This document shows, piece after piece, positions 6,768 to 15,101 of a stretch of DNA of 21,982 bases. The stretch covers positions 120,002-141,983 of the forward strand of contig DCTT01000015.1 of NCBI GenBank assembly GCA_002329295.1, given 5' to 3'. Source of the stretch: Eubacteriaceae bacterium UBA1433. GTDB taxonomy: Bacteria; Bacillota; Clostridia; Eubacteriales; UBA1433. A program made the translations under genes and the position numbers. Position 1 is the stretch's first letter. The number at the start of each line of letters is the position of its first letter. The notes beneath the pieces were generated by a model. The model worked only from the letters and a program-made list of their open reading frames with translations, had not been told where the DNA came from and did no database searches.

Positions 6768-8017
6768 CTTTTTTGTTCCTTTTGCATAAATTGTTCTATT
6801 TCATCAGCATTTTTCATAATTTGCTTTGTCAACACATCATATCCTGTTTTGGTAACCAAAACATCGTCTTCAATACGCACGCCAATCCCCAGTTGTTCCA
6901 CATACAGCCCCGGCTCAATGGTAATGACCATGCCTGCCTTCAGCGGCATGGTTCTGTTGAGCGAATCATGGGCATCCAGCCCCAGGCTATGACCAATGGA
7001 ATGATAATAATATTGGCGAAGCTCGTCTTTGGTTTCTAAAATATTCAGCTCCTTGAGTCCTTTATACAAGACTTCCTGTGCGCATTGATCAATTTCCGTC
7101 AACGTAATTCCTTCTTTGATGCATTCAATGGCCTTTTCGTTTGCTTCCAAAACAATCTCATAAATCTTTCGCTGTATCTCATTAAACTTTCCGCCGGCAG
7201 GAAACGTGCGCGTAACATCAGCGCAATAATACTTTTTTGCCGCTCCTACATCCGCAAGCACAAGGCTATCGTCTTCAACGACGTTATCATTGCTGTCATA
7301 ATGCAACACCAAGGCGTTTTTCCCCGAGGCAATAATAGGCGGAAAAGACATCGTCGCCCCTGCTTGAATCACTTCATAAGAAAAAGCCGCTTCCAATTCT
7401 TTTTCGTTGATGCCGCCACGGCTGATGCGCATCATGTGTCTCAGTCCTCGGTCGGTTATCTCCGCTGCCCGGCGAATTTGTTCCACTTCATACGGTTCTT
7501 TGATTGCACGCAAAGGCACCATTATTTCGGAACTGTGTTTTATTTGCAAATAAGGGTATTTTTCTACCACTTGCTTCGCGAGAGTTTCCTGCGGACTGAT
7601 ATATGTTTTCCAGGTTGTGGTAAGCGGTGTGTTGAGATAAGCCGTTTTATAAGAGTTTTTCGCCATGCTCGAAGCCAAATAATTTTGAAATTGGTCTAAA
7701 TACGCTATGTTTGTCATCCCGCACATATCCGTCAACTCTTCTTTGGTGTAGCGATAGCCCGTCCATTTTTCTTCCTGTTCATCTTTTCTGTACACAAACA
7801 GCGTTTCTTTTACTTCTCCTTGACTTTTTTCTGCAAGATAAAGAAAGTCAGGTAATTTTAGACCCGTTAAATAATAAAAATCTCTGTCCGGTTCAAAGGG
7901 AAAATGCATATCCGCACTGGATGTATATACGGTGTTGGAATGCATCAGCGCAATGCTGCCCTCTTCCATTTTTTTTTGAAATTTTTCCCTGTTTTGTTTT
8001 AAAAATTCTTGTTTCAC
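6761..8017 (-). CDS. pepP: Xaa-Pro aminopeptidase (M24B metallopeptidase)
   Basis: 418-residue cytoplasmic enzyme that removes the N-terminal residue from peptides whose second residue is proline. The N-terminal AMP_N domain (about residues 1-160) contains the family's FEPDRDFYYLTG. The C-terminal pita-bread domain carries the five metal ligands Asp256 and Asp267 (LADVG, CADVTRTF), His343 (HSIGHSLGLDAHD), Glu368 (TIEPGLY) and Glu383 (VRIEDD), for two Mn or similar ions. The start is GTG 8017 with GGGAG eight bases upstream, four bases after the stop of the phosphatase gene. All ligands are present, so it should be active. The grouping with a histidine phosphatase is not a known pathway and may only reflect shared expression. 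Confidence 0.94.
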   Translation of the reverse strand: MKQEFLKQNREKFQKKMEEGSIALMHSNTVYTSSADMHFPFEPDRDFYYLTGLKLPDFLYLAEKSQGEVKETLFVYRKDEQEEKWTGYRYTKEELTDMCGMTNIAYLDQFQNYLASSMAKNSYKTAYLNTPLTTTWKTYISPQETLAKQVVEKYPYLQIKHSSEIMVPLRAIKEPYEVEQIRRAAEITDRGLRHMMRISRGGINEKELEAAFSYEVIQAGATMSFPPIIASGKNALVLHYDSNDNVVEDDSLVLADVGAAKKYYCADVTRTFPAGGKFNEIQRKIYEIVLEANEKAIECIKEGITLTEIDQCAQEVLYKGLKELNILETKDELRQYYYHSIGHSLGLDAHDSLNRTMPLKAGMVITIEPGLYVEQLGIGVRIEDDVLVTKTGYDVLTKQIMKNADEIEQFMQKEQKRC

Positions 8018-8021
8018 GCAC

Positions 8022-8648
8022 TCACTCCCAATGGTTAAATTGCGTCAATTTTCCGCTCATTACATCGTCAATATCGATTACTTTTACAATTTCTCCGTTG
8101 TCTTCATCACAATTTGCAATCATAATACCTGCATTAGACAAAATCGGACCTCGATGTTCTTGCAATTCTTTTCCTACTATTGCAGCAGAAAGCGCCCAGA
8201 TAGTACCCCCGTGGCTGGTTAATAAGCAGGTGCCCTTTTGACTGCGCAGCTCATCGATGTAGCGTTTTCGGTCTGCATAAAATTCCACCCACATCTCTCC
8301 GTTGGGATATCGAAAATCGAAAAGATTTTTTCTGTAATCATCTAAATCCACACCATATTTTTCAAATTCATCAAAAGCAACACCTTCCATATCTCCAAAG
8401 TTGATTTCGCGCAGCCACGGCATAATATGAACTTCCTTTTGCAGCTTTTTTCCTACTTCCTCGCCGATATATCTTGACCGCGAGATGGGGCTGGAATAAA
8501 TGGCATCATAGTTTGCCGTACTCAAAAAATCAATCAATGCTTTTGCCTGCTTATGACCATGATCCGTATAGGGTGAATTGGTAACACCCACCAAACGATT
8601 TTCTGCATTGGCAACAGTCTGCGGGTGTCGAACTAAAATAAATCGCAT
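8022..8648 (-). CDS. Histidine phosphatase superfamily protein
   Basis: 208-residue phosphoglycerate-mutase-like phosphatase. The catalytic signature is LVRHPQT at residues 5-11, with the phosphorylated His8; the usual Gly after RH is Pro here, which is seen in some members. Other active-site residues are Arg57 (SSPISRS), Glu81 (LREINFGDMEG) and His146 (TSHGGT). The LREINFG-xxEG motif is shared with CobC-type alpha-ribazole phosphatases and broad-specificity phosphatases, but no cobalamin genes are near, so no substrate is assigned. ATG 8648 has CAGGAG at good spacing. First gene of the minus-strand unit, sharing a short intergenic region with folC. Confidence 0.88.
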   Translation of the reverse strand: MRFILVRHPQTVANAENRLVGVTNSPYTDHGHKQAKALIDFLSTANYDAIYSSPISRSRYIGEEVGKKLQKEVHIMPWLREINFGDMEGVAFDEFEKYGVDLDDYRKNLFDFRYPNGEMWVEFYADRKRYIDELRSQKGTCLLTSHGGTIWALSAAIVGKELQEHRGPILSNAGIMIANCDEDNGEIVKVIDIDDVMSGKLTQFNHWE

Positions 8649-8673
8649 TTTTTACTCCTGTCGAATTTGTTCC

Positions 8674-8715
8674 ATTATAGCACTTATTTCAAATTTTTTA
8701 AAGAAATGCTATAAT
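8674..8715. promoter_or_regulatory. Divergent promoter region with mirrored -10 boxes
   Basis: ATTATAGCA (8674-8682) and TGCTATAAT (8707-8715) form a perfect 9-bp inverted repeat. Each arm holds a consensus TATAAT, one facing the phosphatase gene on the minus strand and the other facing folC on the plus strand. The -35 regions are weak on both sides (TTTCAA at 8687-8692 for folC) and overlap in the spacer, so the two polymerases would compete or a regulator could act on both. Confidence 0.6.
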
Positions 8716-8744
8716 ATGTTTTGGCTTATTGGGGAGGAAGAAAC

Positions 8745-10058
8745 ATGAATTACGCCGCAGCGCTTGACTACATTCATTCACGCAACAAATTCGGAATCAA
8801 ATTAGGTCTCGAAAATATCAGTTCTCTTTTAAAAAGCATGGGTTCTGTGCAAAACAAACTCAAGTTTATTCATATTGCCGGCACCAACGGCAAAGGTTCC
8901 ACCTCCAGCATGCTCTCCCACGCACTCTGCGCCTGCGGGTATAAAACAGGGCTTTTTATCTCTCCTTATGTGGTTTGTTTCAATGAGCGCATACAAATCA
9001 ATAACGAATATATTGCCAATCAGCGCCTCGCCGAAATCACACATGCCGTCAGCAAACAAATCGCCTTGAATACCAAACAAGGCATTGCCCCCCCTTCCGA
9101 GTTTGAACTGATCACAGCCATTGCCATTCAATATTTCTATGAAGAATCCGTCGACATCATTGTTTGGGAAACCGGCATGGGCGGCCGCCTCGATGCAACC
9201 AACGTCATCGAGACCAACTTGCTGAGTATCATCACGTCCATCAGCCACGACCACAAAGAACACCTCGGGCACGATTTAGAACAAATCGCTTATGAAAAAG
9301 CCTGCATCATCAAACCGAACCGTCCCTGTGTGCTCATGCACCAATGCGCTGCAGTCGAAAATGTCATCCGCAAAAAAGCGCTCGAAATGAATGCACCTGT
9401 GCATATTGCAGAGGCAGAAGCGCTACACATCATCGATTTCTCTCATACGCATCAAAAGGTTCTTTATAACCAAAAACATTTGATTTCTCTGCCCCTTGCG
9501 GGTCAATACCAACTGCGTAATCTGGCTTGTGTTTTAAAAGCGCTGGAGCTCTTGCATGTCCAGGGATTTTGCATACCCTTTGATGTTGCCATCGAGGGCA
9601 TTGAAAACACCTCTTTTCCCGGTCGTTTCGAAATCTTGCACAAACATCCCTTAATCATCATCGATGCCGCCCACAACGAAGAAGGGGTGCAAATGTTAAA
9701 CCAAAATATCAACAGTTTCTTTCAAAATGCCGATATCGTGCTCTTTGTAGGCAAACTTCGAGATAAAGATTTTTCTGACTCTTTCGCACAATTGTTGCAA
9801 AAGAAGCAAAAAATTTATACATTGACTCCTCCCAACGAGCGTGCCATGCATGCCGAAGAGCTTACCGATTTTATTCAAGAACATTACCATCTTCCGTCAA
9901 CACCCATCCTTATCGATGCCATCGGCCAATATATCGATTATTCGCCGCAAAATCAAACAGTCTACATCATTGCGGGCTCTATCTATTTAATCAGCTCAGC
10001 ACGTACCGTTCTTTTTTCCGCAAAGTCCGTTGACTGCAACACTCCTGTTGATGCTTAA
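8745..10058 (+). CDS. folC: Bifunctional folylpolyglutamate / dihydrofolate synthase
   Basis: 437 residues. An ATP-dependent Mur-ligase-like enzyme that adds glutamate to dihydropteroate and to folates. The P-loop HIAGTNGKGST is at residues 43-53, the Mg-binding and catalytic block WETGMGGRLDATN at 141-153, and SHDHKEHLGHDLEQIAYEKACI follows, with the conserved His for the metal. DAAHNEEGV begins the C-terminal Rossmann domain. ATG 8745 is preceded by GGGGAGGAAG at optimal spacing; an earlier in-frame TTG at 8721 has none. folC is usually next to valS or other folate genes in Bacillota, but here its only same-strand neighbour is an unknown membrane protein 11 bases downstream. Confidence 0.95.
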   Translation: MNYAAALDYIHSRNKFGIKLGLENISSLLKSMGSVQNKLKFIHIAGTNGKGSTSSMLSHALCACGYKTGLFISPYVVCFNERIQINNEYIANQRLAEITHAVSKQIALNTKQGIAPPSEFELITAIAIQYFYEESVDIIVWETGMGGRLDATNVIETNLLSIITSISHDHKEHLGHDLEQIAYEKACIIKPNRPCVLMHQCAAVENVIRKKALEMNAPVHIAEAEALHIIDFSHTHQKVLYNQKHLISLPLAGQYQLRNLACVLKALELLHVQGFCIPFDVAIEGIENTSFPGRFEILHKHPLIIIDAAHNEEGVQMLNQNINSFFQNADIVLFVGKLRDKDFSDSFAQLLQKKQKIYTLTPPNERAMHAEELTDFIQEHYHLPSTPILIDAIGQYIDYSPQNQTVYIIAGSIYLISSARTVLFSAKSVDCNTPVDA

Positions 10059-10069
10059 GAGGTGCCGGA

Positions 10070-10552
10070 TTGAAATTAAATATTCCAAACAAGCTCTTAC
10101 AACGAATGAATACACTACCCTTACCAAAAAAACATCGCTACATTATCAGTATTTTTCTGCTGATGTTGATTTTGGCTTTACTTCCCTTTGGCGTTGAACA
10201 GATACAATTGAAAAATACGCCCGTCAAAAACATCCTCAGTGTGGAATACGTCGAATACGAAGGCGAGCTGTTTAACAGCATCGTTCTTACAAGACGCTAC
10301 AGTGAAGATGCTGCCTTGTTGTCCGATTTTGAAACAACGCTGCAACACAGCCTTGTACGCCCCTACGGCAAACAAAAAGATATCCGTCAAATCCTGATTA
10401 TTCGCACAGAAGAAAAAACATTCTACGCCTATGTACAAGGCGATCTGCTCGGCTTGAATTACGGTCAAGTGAAACTGTATCTCCCTCATTTGCCCGATTT
10501 GCTGCAATCTCTACCCGCCACCGAAATTACCACAAAGCAAAAACAGTTGTAA
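10070..10552 (+). CDS. Uncharacterised single-pass membrane-anchored protein
   Basis: 160 residues. A basic N-terminus (KKHRYI) precedes one hydrophobic helix at about residues 24-42 (IISIFLLMLILALLPFGV), and the remaining 115 residues are predicted outside the membrane with mixed beta-like sequence (ILSVEYVEYEGELF, IRQILIIRTEEKTFYAYV). No family is recognised. The start is a TTG at 10070 with AGAGGTG five bases upstream; the next ATG (10106) lacks a ribosome site. It follows folC by 11 bases and is probably cotranscribed with it. The stop codon overlaps the -35 of the tig promoter. Confidence 0.75.
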   Translation: MKLNIPNKLLQRMNTLPLPKKHRYIISIFLLMLILALLPFGVEQIQLKNTPVKNILSVEYVEYEGELFNSIVLTRRYSEDAALLSDFETTLQHSLVRPYGKQKDIRQILIIRTEEKTFYAYVQGDLLGLNYGQVKLYLPHLPDLLQSLPATEITTKQKQL

Positions 10553-10575
10553 TATTATAAAAATTATGATATATT
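10547..10575 (+). promoter_or_regulatory. Candidate promoter of tig-clpP-clpX
   Basis: TTGTAA (10547-10552, containing the upstream gene's TAA) and TATATT (10570-10575) are separated by 17 bases. They match the consensus at 4/6 and 5/6 positions. Start of transcription would be about 32 bases before the tig ATG. No CtsR (GGTCAAANANNGGTCAAA-like) or CIRCE repeat is visible. Confidence 0.5.
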
Positions 10576-10612
10576 ACGTTGATAATGCGATACTATAAAA
10601 AGGAGAACACCC

Positions 10613-11971
10613 ATGTCTTTTAAGGTCGAAAAAATTGAAAACGGAACTGCAACAATAAAAATCGAAGTCTCACCGGAAGATTTCGAAAAAGCCATCGCAA
10701 AAGCATTTGCAAAAAACAGAAACAAATTTAAGATTGACGGATTTCGCAAAGGCAAAGTGCCCCGTCAAATGATTGAAGCAAGATACGGAAAGGGTGTTTT
10801 TTATGAAGATGCCATTGACGAAGCATTTCCCGAAGAATATTTAACGATTTTGGAAAGCGGAGAAGTAACAGTAGCCTCTCGTCCTTACATGAAAAGCATT
10901 GACGAAGTCGGCAATGACACGGGATTGAAAATGACAATCGAAGTGGCGCTGTTGCCGGAAGTGGAACTGGCCGACTATGAAACAATCACTGTCAGTGCGT
11001 TAAAATATACGCCAAAAGAAAAAGATGTTAAAGAAGAACTCGAAAAAATGCAGCAGCAAAATGCACGTTTGATTTCTTCCGACAAGGCTTCCAAAAAAGG
11101 CGATACGGTCATGATCGACTTCGAGGGCTTTGTAGATGACATTGCCTTTGAAGGCGGCAAAGCCGAAAATTACGCCCTGGAGTTGGGCAGCAAGTCTTTT
11201 ATCGATACTTTCGAAGATCAGTTGATCGGCAAAAAGGCGGAGGAAGCTGTTGATGTAAAAGTTACCTTCCCCGAAAATTATCAAAGCGCTGACTTGTCTG
11301 GAAAAGAAGCGCTCTTTAAAGTGTTGGTTCGGGAAGTCAAAACCAAAGAACTTCCGAAAATCGACGATGAATTTGCGCAGGAAGTCAGTGAATTCGATAC
11401 GTTGGCCGAATTAAAGAAAGACCTCAAGGCAACTATCAAGACGAAAAAAGAGCAAGAACTGCGCCAAACGGCACAAAACCTCGTAGTAGAAAACATCATC
11501 GAAAGAGCCACCGTTGTTATATCGGATTTGATGGTAGATGAGCGCGCCGAGGCCTATAAAAATGACTTGGCAAAACAACTCCAATCAAACGGCATCGATC
11601 CGAATTTGTATTTCGGCGACGGCTCTTCCGAAGAAACAAAAGACATTTTTGAAAAAATCAAACAGGATGCATACGAAAGAATCAAAAGCGAAGCCGTTGT
11701 AAAAAAGATGTTGGAAAAAGAAAATATCACCGTCAGCGATGAAGAATTCGAAGAACATATCGAAAAATATGCAAAACTTTACAGAGTAGATGCCGAAGAC
11801 TTCAAAAAACGCATTGTTCCCGAAAGAATGGAAGCCATTCGGGAAGAAGCAAGAACAGCAAAACTTTTAGATAAGCTCATGACTTATGTGAAAGTAGAAA
11901 AACCGGCAACGGCCAAAAAAGAGCCGGCAGCCGAAACCAAAGAACAATCCGACGAGGAAACCAAGGAATAA
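10613..11971 (+). CDS. tig: Trigger factor
   Basis: 452-residue ribosome-bound chaperone and peptidyl-prolyl isomerase that meets nascent chains at the exit tunnel. The ribosome-docking signature GFRKGKVP is at residues 43-50. The FKBP-type domain (about 155-245) contains KGDTVMIDFEGFVDD. The long alpha-helical C-terminal domain follows, ending in a charged, probably disordered tail (KKEPAAETKEQSDEETKE) that makes the protein a little longer than usual. ATG 10613 has AAAAGGAG at good spacing. It heads the classical tig-clpP-clpX unit; the gap to clpP is 26 bases without a terminator. Confidence 0.97.
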   Translation: MSFKVEKIENGTATIKIEVSPEDFEKAIAKAFAKNRNKFKIDGFRKGKVPRQMIEARYGKGVFYEDAIDEAFPEEYLTILESGEVTVASRPYMKSIDEVGNDTGLKMTIEVALLPEVELADYETITVSALKYTPKEKDVKEELEKMQQQNARLISSDKASKKGDTVMIDFEGFVDDIAFEGGKAENYALELGSKSFIDTFEDQLIGKKAEEAVDVKVTFPENYQSADLSGKEALFKVLVREVKTKELPKIDDEFAQEVSEFDTLAELKKDLKATIKTKKEQELRQTAQNLVVENIIERATVVISDLMVDERAEAYKNDLAKQLQSNGIDPNLYFGDGSSEETKDIFEKIKQDAYERIKSEAVVKKMLEKENITVSDEEFEEHIEKYAKLYRVDAEDFKKRIVPERMEAIREEARTAKLLDKLMTYVKVEKPATAKKEPAAETKEQSDEETKE

Positions 11972-11997
11972 ATTCCCTCGTCAAAAGAGGTAAATAG

Positions 11998-12585
11998 ATG
12001 AATATGAATTTAGTACCAATGGTCGTTGAGCAGACCGGGCGCGGTGAACGATCTTATGATATCTTTTCGCGTCTTTTAAAAGAAAGAATTATCTTCCTGA
12101 CAGGAGAAGTCAACGACACCAGTGCAAGCCTCATTGTGGCGCAGCTGTTGTTTTTGGAAGCGGAAGATGCCTCCAAAGACATCAGTCTTTATATCAATAG
12201 CCCCGGCGGATCCATTTCTGCAGGTTTTGCCATTTTTGACACGATGAATTATATCAAATGCGACATTTCGACAAACTGCATCGGTCTGGCAGCCTCTATG
12301 GGCGCTTTTCTGCTCAGTGCAGGCACCAAAGGCAAACGCTACGCACTGCCCAATGCGGAAATTATGATCCACCAACCCCTCGGCGGCGCGCAAGGTCAAA
12401 GCACCGACGTGCAAATCTATGCAGACCGATTGTTGCGTATGCGCCAAAAATTAAATGAACTGCTAAGCGAAACAACAGGTCAAAATATTGACGTCATCAG
12501 CCGTGACACCGAACGGGACAACTTTATGAGCGCACAACAAGCATTGGAGTACGGTTTGATTGATAAAATTTTGACCTATAGATAA
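11998..12585 (+). CDS. clpP: ATP-dependent Clp protease proteolytic subunit
   Basis: 195-residue serine peptidase that assembles into a 14-mer barrel and degrades proteins fed by ClpX and other ATPases. The catalytic triad is Ser100 (AASMGA), His125 (MIHQPLGG) and Asp174 (DTERDNF), all intact. YINSPGGSISAGFAIFDTM is the conserved handle and oxyanion region. ATG 11998 has AGAGG seven bases upstream; a second ATG two codons later could also be used. The short N-terminal segment before VEQTGRGERSYDI fits a processed or axial-loop N-terminus. It lies 16 bases before clpX. Confidence 0.98.
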   Translation: MNMNLVPMVVEQTGRGERSYDIFSRLLKERIIFLTGEVNDTSASLIVAQLLFLEAEDASKDISLYINSPGGSISAGFAIFDTMNYIKCDISTNCIGLAASMGAFLLSAGTKGKRYALPNAEIMIHQPLGGAQGQSTDVQIYADRLLRMRQKLNELLSETTGQNIDVISRDTERDNFMSAQQALEYGLIDKILTYR

Positions 12586-12601
12586 ACAGAAAGGAATTAC
12601 C

Positions 12602-13945
12602 ATGAACGATATTTGCAGTTTCTGCGGCAATCAGCAAACCGAAGAAATTGATATCATTTCCAGCGGCAAAGCCTCGATCTGCTCTGAATGCGTCTTGAAA
12701 TCCACTGAGATTTTACTTCATGAGCGCAATGCGGCTTTTATACGCGGGTTGAACAATCTCAAAGGCCGACGTGTTTTTCTCAATGAATTTGAGAAAAGTT
12801 ATGGCGTTGAGCAGGCAGCAGAACCGCCTGAGACCACAAAACGAAAATTGCCGAAGCCGCGCGAAATCAAAGCTTTTCTTGACGAGTACGTGGTGGGTCA
12901 AGTCATTGCAAAAAAGACACTTTCCGTAGCTGTTTACAACCACTATAAGCGCATTTTTATGGCTGAGCAGGCAGGAGAAGTAGAAATCCAAAAAAGCAAC
13001 GTTCTTTTACTCGGCCCCACCGGCAGCGGAAAAACATTGCTCGCCGAAACATTGGCCAAAAAGCTCAATGTGCCCTTTGCGGTAACCGATGCCACCTCTC
13101 TTACCGAGGCGGGGTATGTGGGCGAAGACGTAGAAAATATCCTGCTCAAACTCATCCAGGCTGCCGATGGTGACATGGAAGCCGCACAGCGTGGCATTAT
13201 TTATATTGACGAAATCGATAAAATTTCCCGCAAAAGCGAAAATGCTTCCATCACGCGAGATGTCAGCGGCGAAGGCGTGCAACAGGCCTTATTGAAAATT
13301 TTAGAAGGCACCACGGCAAATGTACCTCCGCAAGGCGGACGAAAACACCCTTATCAGGAATTTTTGCAAATCAATACAAAGAATATTCTTTTCATTTGCG
13401 GCGGCGCTTTTGACGGGCTGGAAAAAATTATTCAAAAGCGCATCGGCACAAAAGGAATGGGTTTTGAATCCGATATTGAAAGCAATCAAAAAAAGAACAA
13501 GGGCGAATTGTTGTCTCAAGTAATGCCCGTAGATATTATCAAATACGGCTTGATTCCTGAGTTGGTGGGGCGTATTCCCGTCATCACCGCTTTAGATGAA
13601 TTGGACTTGGAAACATTGCTCAAAATTCTTGAAGAGCCGAAAAACTCTTTGACCAAGCAATATAAAGCGCTCTTCAAAATAGACGGCATCGACTTGACAT
13701 TTGACGATGATGCCTTAACCGAAATTGCACGGCTGACCTTCGATAGGGGGCTTGGCGCGCGAGGACTCAGGGGCATCATGGAAAGTGTGATGTTGCCTGT
13801 GATGTATTCGCTTCCTTCCGAAAAAAACGTGACGAAATTTCATGTAGATAAGGCACTGGTACAAGTCAATGCGCCGGAATCCGCAAAATTAAAATCCGCA
13901 TCCAAGCACACCGCCCCTAAATTAAATCAAGAAAATGTCGGCTGA
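12602..13945 (+). CDS. clpX: ATP-dependent Clp protease ATP-binding subunit
   Basis: 447-residue AAA+ unfoldase. The N-terminal zinc-binding domain has Cys5, Cys8, Cys27 and Cys30. Walker A GPTGSGKT is at 138-145, the pore loop GYVG at 171-174, Walker B YIDEID at 201-206, and the sensor-2 GARGLR at 385-390. The ClpP-docking tripeptide, usually I/L/V-G-F, appears as MGF (286-288). The C-terminal 25 residues are lysine- and serine-rich. ATG 12602 has AAAGGA seven bases upstream. It is the last gene of the tig-clpP-clpX unit; lon, which often follows in Clostridia, is absent, and a terminator stands 24 bases after the stop. Confidence 0.98.
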   Translation: MNDICSFCGNQQTEEIDIISSGKASICSECVLKSTEILLHERNAAFIRGLNNLKGRRVFLNEFEKSYGVEQAAEPPETTKRKLPKPREIKAFLDEYVVGQVIAKKTLSVAVYNHYKRIFMAEQAGEVEIQKSNVLLLGPTGSGKTLLAETLAKKLNVPFAVTDATSLTEAGYVGEDVENILLKLIQAADGDMEAAQRGIIYIDEIDKISRKSENASITRDVSGEGVQQALLKILEGTTANVPPQGGRKHPYQEFLQINTKNILFICGGAFDGLEKIIQKRIGTKGMGFESDIESNQKKNKGELLSQVMPVDIIKYGLIPELVGRIPVITALDELDLETLLKILEEPKNSLTKQYKALFKIDGIDLTFDDDALTEIARLTFDRGLGARGLRGIMESVMLPVMYSLPSEKNVTKFHVDKALVQVNAPESAKLKSASKHTAPKLNQENVG

Positions 13946-13969
13946 CAAAACTTCAAACAACACGTTAAC

Positions 13970-14000
13970 AAAGCTGCCCTTACAGCAGGCAGCTTTTTCT
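13970..14000 (+). terminator. Terminator of the tig-clpP-clpX operon
   Basis: Nine-bp stem AAAGCTGCC / GGCAGCTTT with a nine-base loop, followed by a T-rich run. Located 24 bases past the clpX stop. The following 80 bases hold nothing I recognise before the next promoter. Confidence 0.9.
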
Positions 14001-14086
14001 TTTCCCGGTTCATTCAACCCTGTACAGCAAAATATATTTTGTTATTTGCATATCAGGATTTGCTCTCTTCTTTTGATTGTCCACCC

Positions 14087-14114
14087 TTGTCCTTTGGTAT
14101 GCATTTGATATAAT
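14087..14114 (+). promoter_or_regulatory. Promoter of the EamA transporter gene
   Basis: TTGTCC (14087-14092), a 16-base spacer and consensus TATAAT (14109-14114). Because the -10 box touches ATG 14115, transcription begins downstream of that codon. This rules it out as the start and supports ATG 14145. Confidence 0.65.
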
Positions 14115-14144
14115 ATGAGAATCTCTTTCTTAGAAAGGCACCTT

Positions 14145-15068
14145 ATGAACAGTCAAAAACGCAATATGATTCTGGCGGATATCGCAATTATTTTCGTTGC
14201 CTTCATTTGGGGCAGCGGATTTGCGGGCAATAAAATCCTTCTCAACGGCGGCATACACCCGATTCAGCTCATTGCCGCTCGTTTCATTATTGCGGCCATA
14301 ATACTCGTCCTTTTGTTTTTCAAAAAACTCAAAGCCAATCCTTCTTCCTTTTTGCCCGGCGCCCTCATTGGCGTCATCTTATTTATCAGCTACATGCTGC
14401 AAACCATCGGACTCAAATACACCACGGCCAGCAACAATGCCTTTTTAACCAGTGTATATGTCGTCATCGTCCCTGTGGTGGCCTATTTTATTATCAAGCG
14501 AAAACCGGATATTTTTAACGCCGTTGCTGCTGTACTTGTACTGATAGGCATTGCCTTTTTAACCGTGGATTTCACTGATTTTTCGATCGGCAAAAGCGCT
14601 ACGTTTAAAGGAGATATGCTTACGTTGCTCTGCGCCGTTTTCTATGCTTTTCAAGTGACATTAATTGCCCATTACGCCCGCCGTCACGACCCCATTGTGC
14701 TGGCCATTGTGCAAGTCGTTGTTGTCGCTGTTCTCAGCACGCCTGCGGCTCTTTTCTTTGAAGGCACGCAGCTTGCCGTTACCGCAAGCGGCATAGCGCT
14801 CCTGCTCTATTTGGCGTTGATTGCCACCGCTCTTTGCCTGGTGATGCAAAACGTTGCGCAAAAATATACCACCCCTACACATGCAGGATTGTTGATGAGC
14901 TTAGAAAGCGTCTTTGGCACACTGCTGGGCGTGGTCATTATGGGCGACAATATCAGCCGCCAAATGGGACTCGGTTTTTTTATTATTTTTATCGCTCTCA
15001 TCATTGCCGAAACCAAACTCTCTTTTTTGCGAAAGCTCTCCTTGCGACAAGAAAATGAAAACCTATAA
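14145..15068 (+). CDS. EamA/DMT superfamily transporter
   Basis: 307-residue inner-membrane protein with about ten hydrophobic helices arranged as two EamA repeats (roughly residues 10-145 and 160-295). The first repeat begins ADIAIIFVAFIWGSGFAGNK, the pattern of the RhaT/EamA drug/metabolite exporter family; such proteins export amino acids, nucleosides or metabolites, and the substrate cannot be told from sequence. ATG 14145 has GAAAGG six bases upstream; the earlier ATG 14115 precedes the predicted transcription start. It has its own promoter and a terminator shared with the convergent iorB gene. Confidence 0.93.
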   Translation: MNSQKRNMILADIAIIFVAFIWGSGFAGNKILLNGGIHPIQLIAARFIIAAIILVLLFFKKLKANPSSFLPGALIGVILFISYMLQTIGLKYTTASNNAFLTSVYVVIVPVVAYFIIKRKPDIFNAVAAVLVLIGIAFLTVDFTDFSIGKSATFKGDMLTLLCAVFYAFQVTLIAHYARRHDPIVLAIVQVVVVAVLSTPAALFFEGTQLAVTASGIALLLYLALIATALCLVMQNVAQKYTTPTHAGLLMSLESVFGTLLGVVIMGDNISRQMGLGFFIIFIALIIAETKLSFLRKLSLRQENENL

Positions 15069-15069
15069 A

Positions 15070-15097
15070 AAAACAGCGACTTTTACATCGCTGTTTT
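15070..15097. terminator. Two-way terminator between the EamA gene and iorB
   Basis: Perfect 10-bp stem AAAACAGCGA / TCGCTGTTTT with an eight-base loop. It lies immediately after the EamA stop and five bases after the end of iorB, with an A-run before and Ts after, so it can serve both convergent transcripts. Confidence 0.88.
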
Positions 15098-15101
15098 CCG
15101 C

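Noticed and set aside
7085..7699. 204-codon open frame on the plus strand opposite pepP
   Set aside because: Antisense to an intact metallopeptidase with all ligands; the composition (Phe, Arg, Asn rich) is that of a codon shadow and no ribosome site precedes it.
10553..10612. CtsR or CIRCE heat-shock operator upstream of tig
   Set aside because: Neither the heptad direct repeat nor the nine-base inverted repeat is present; only an ordinary promoter-like sequence is seen.
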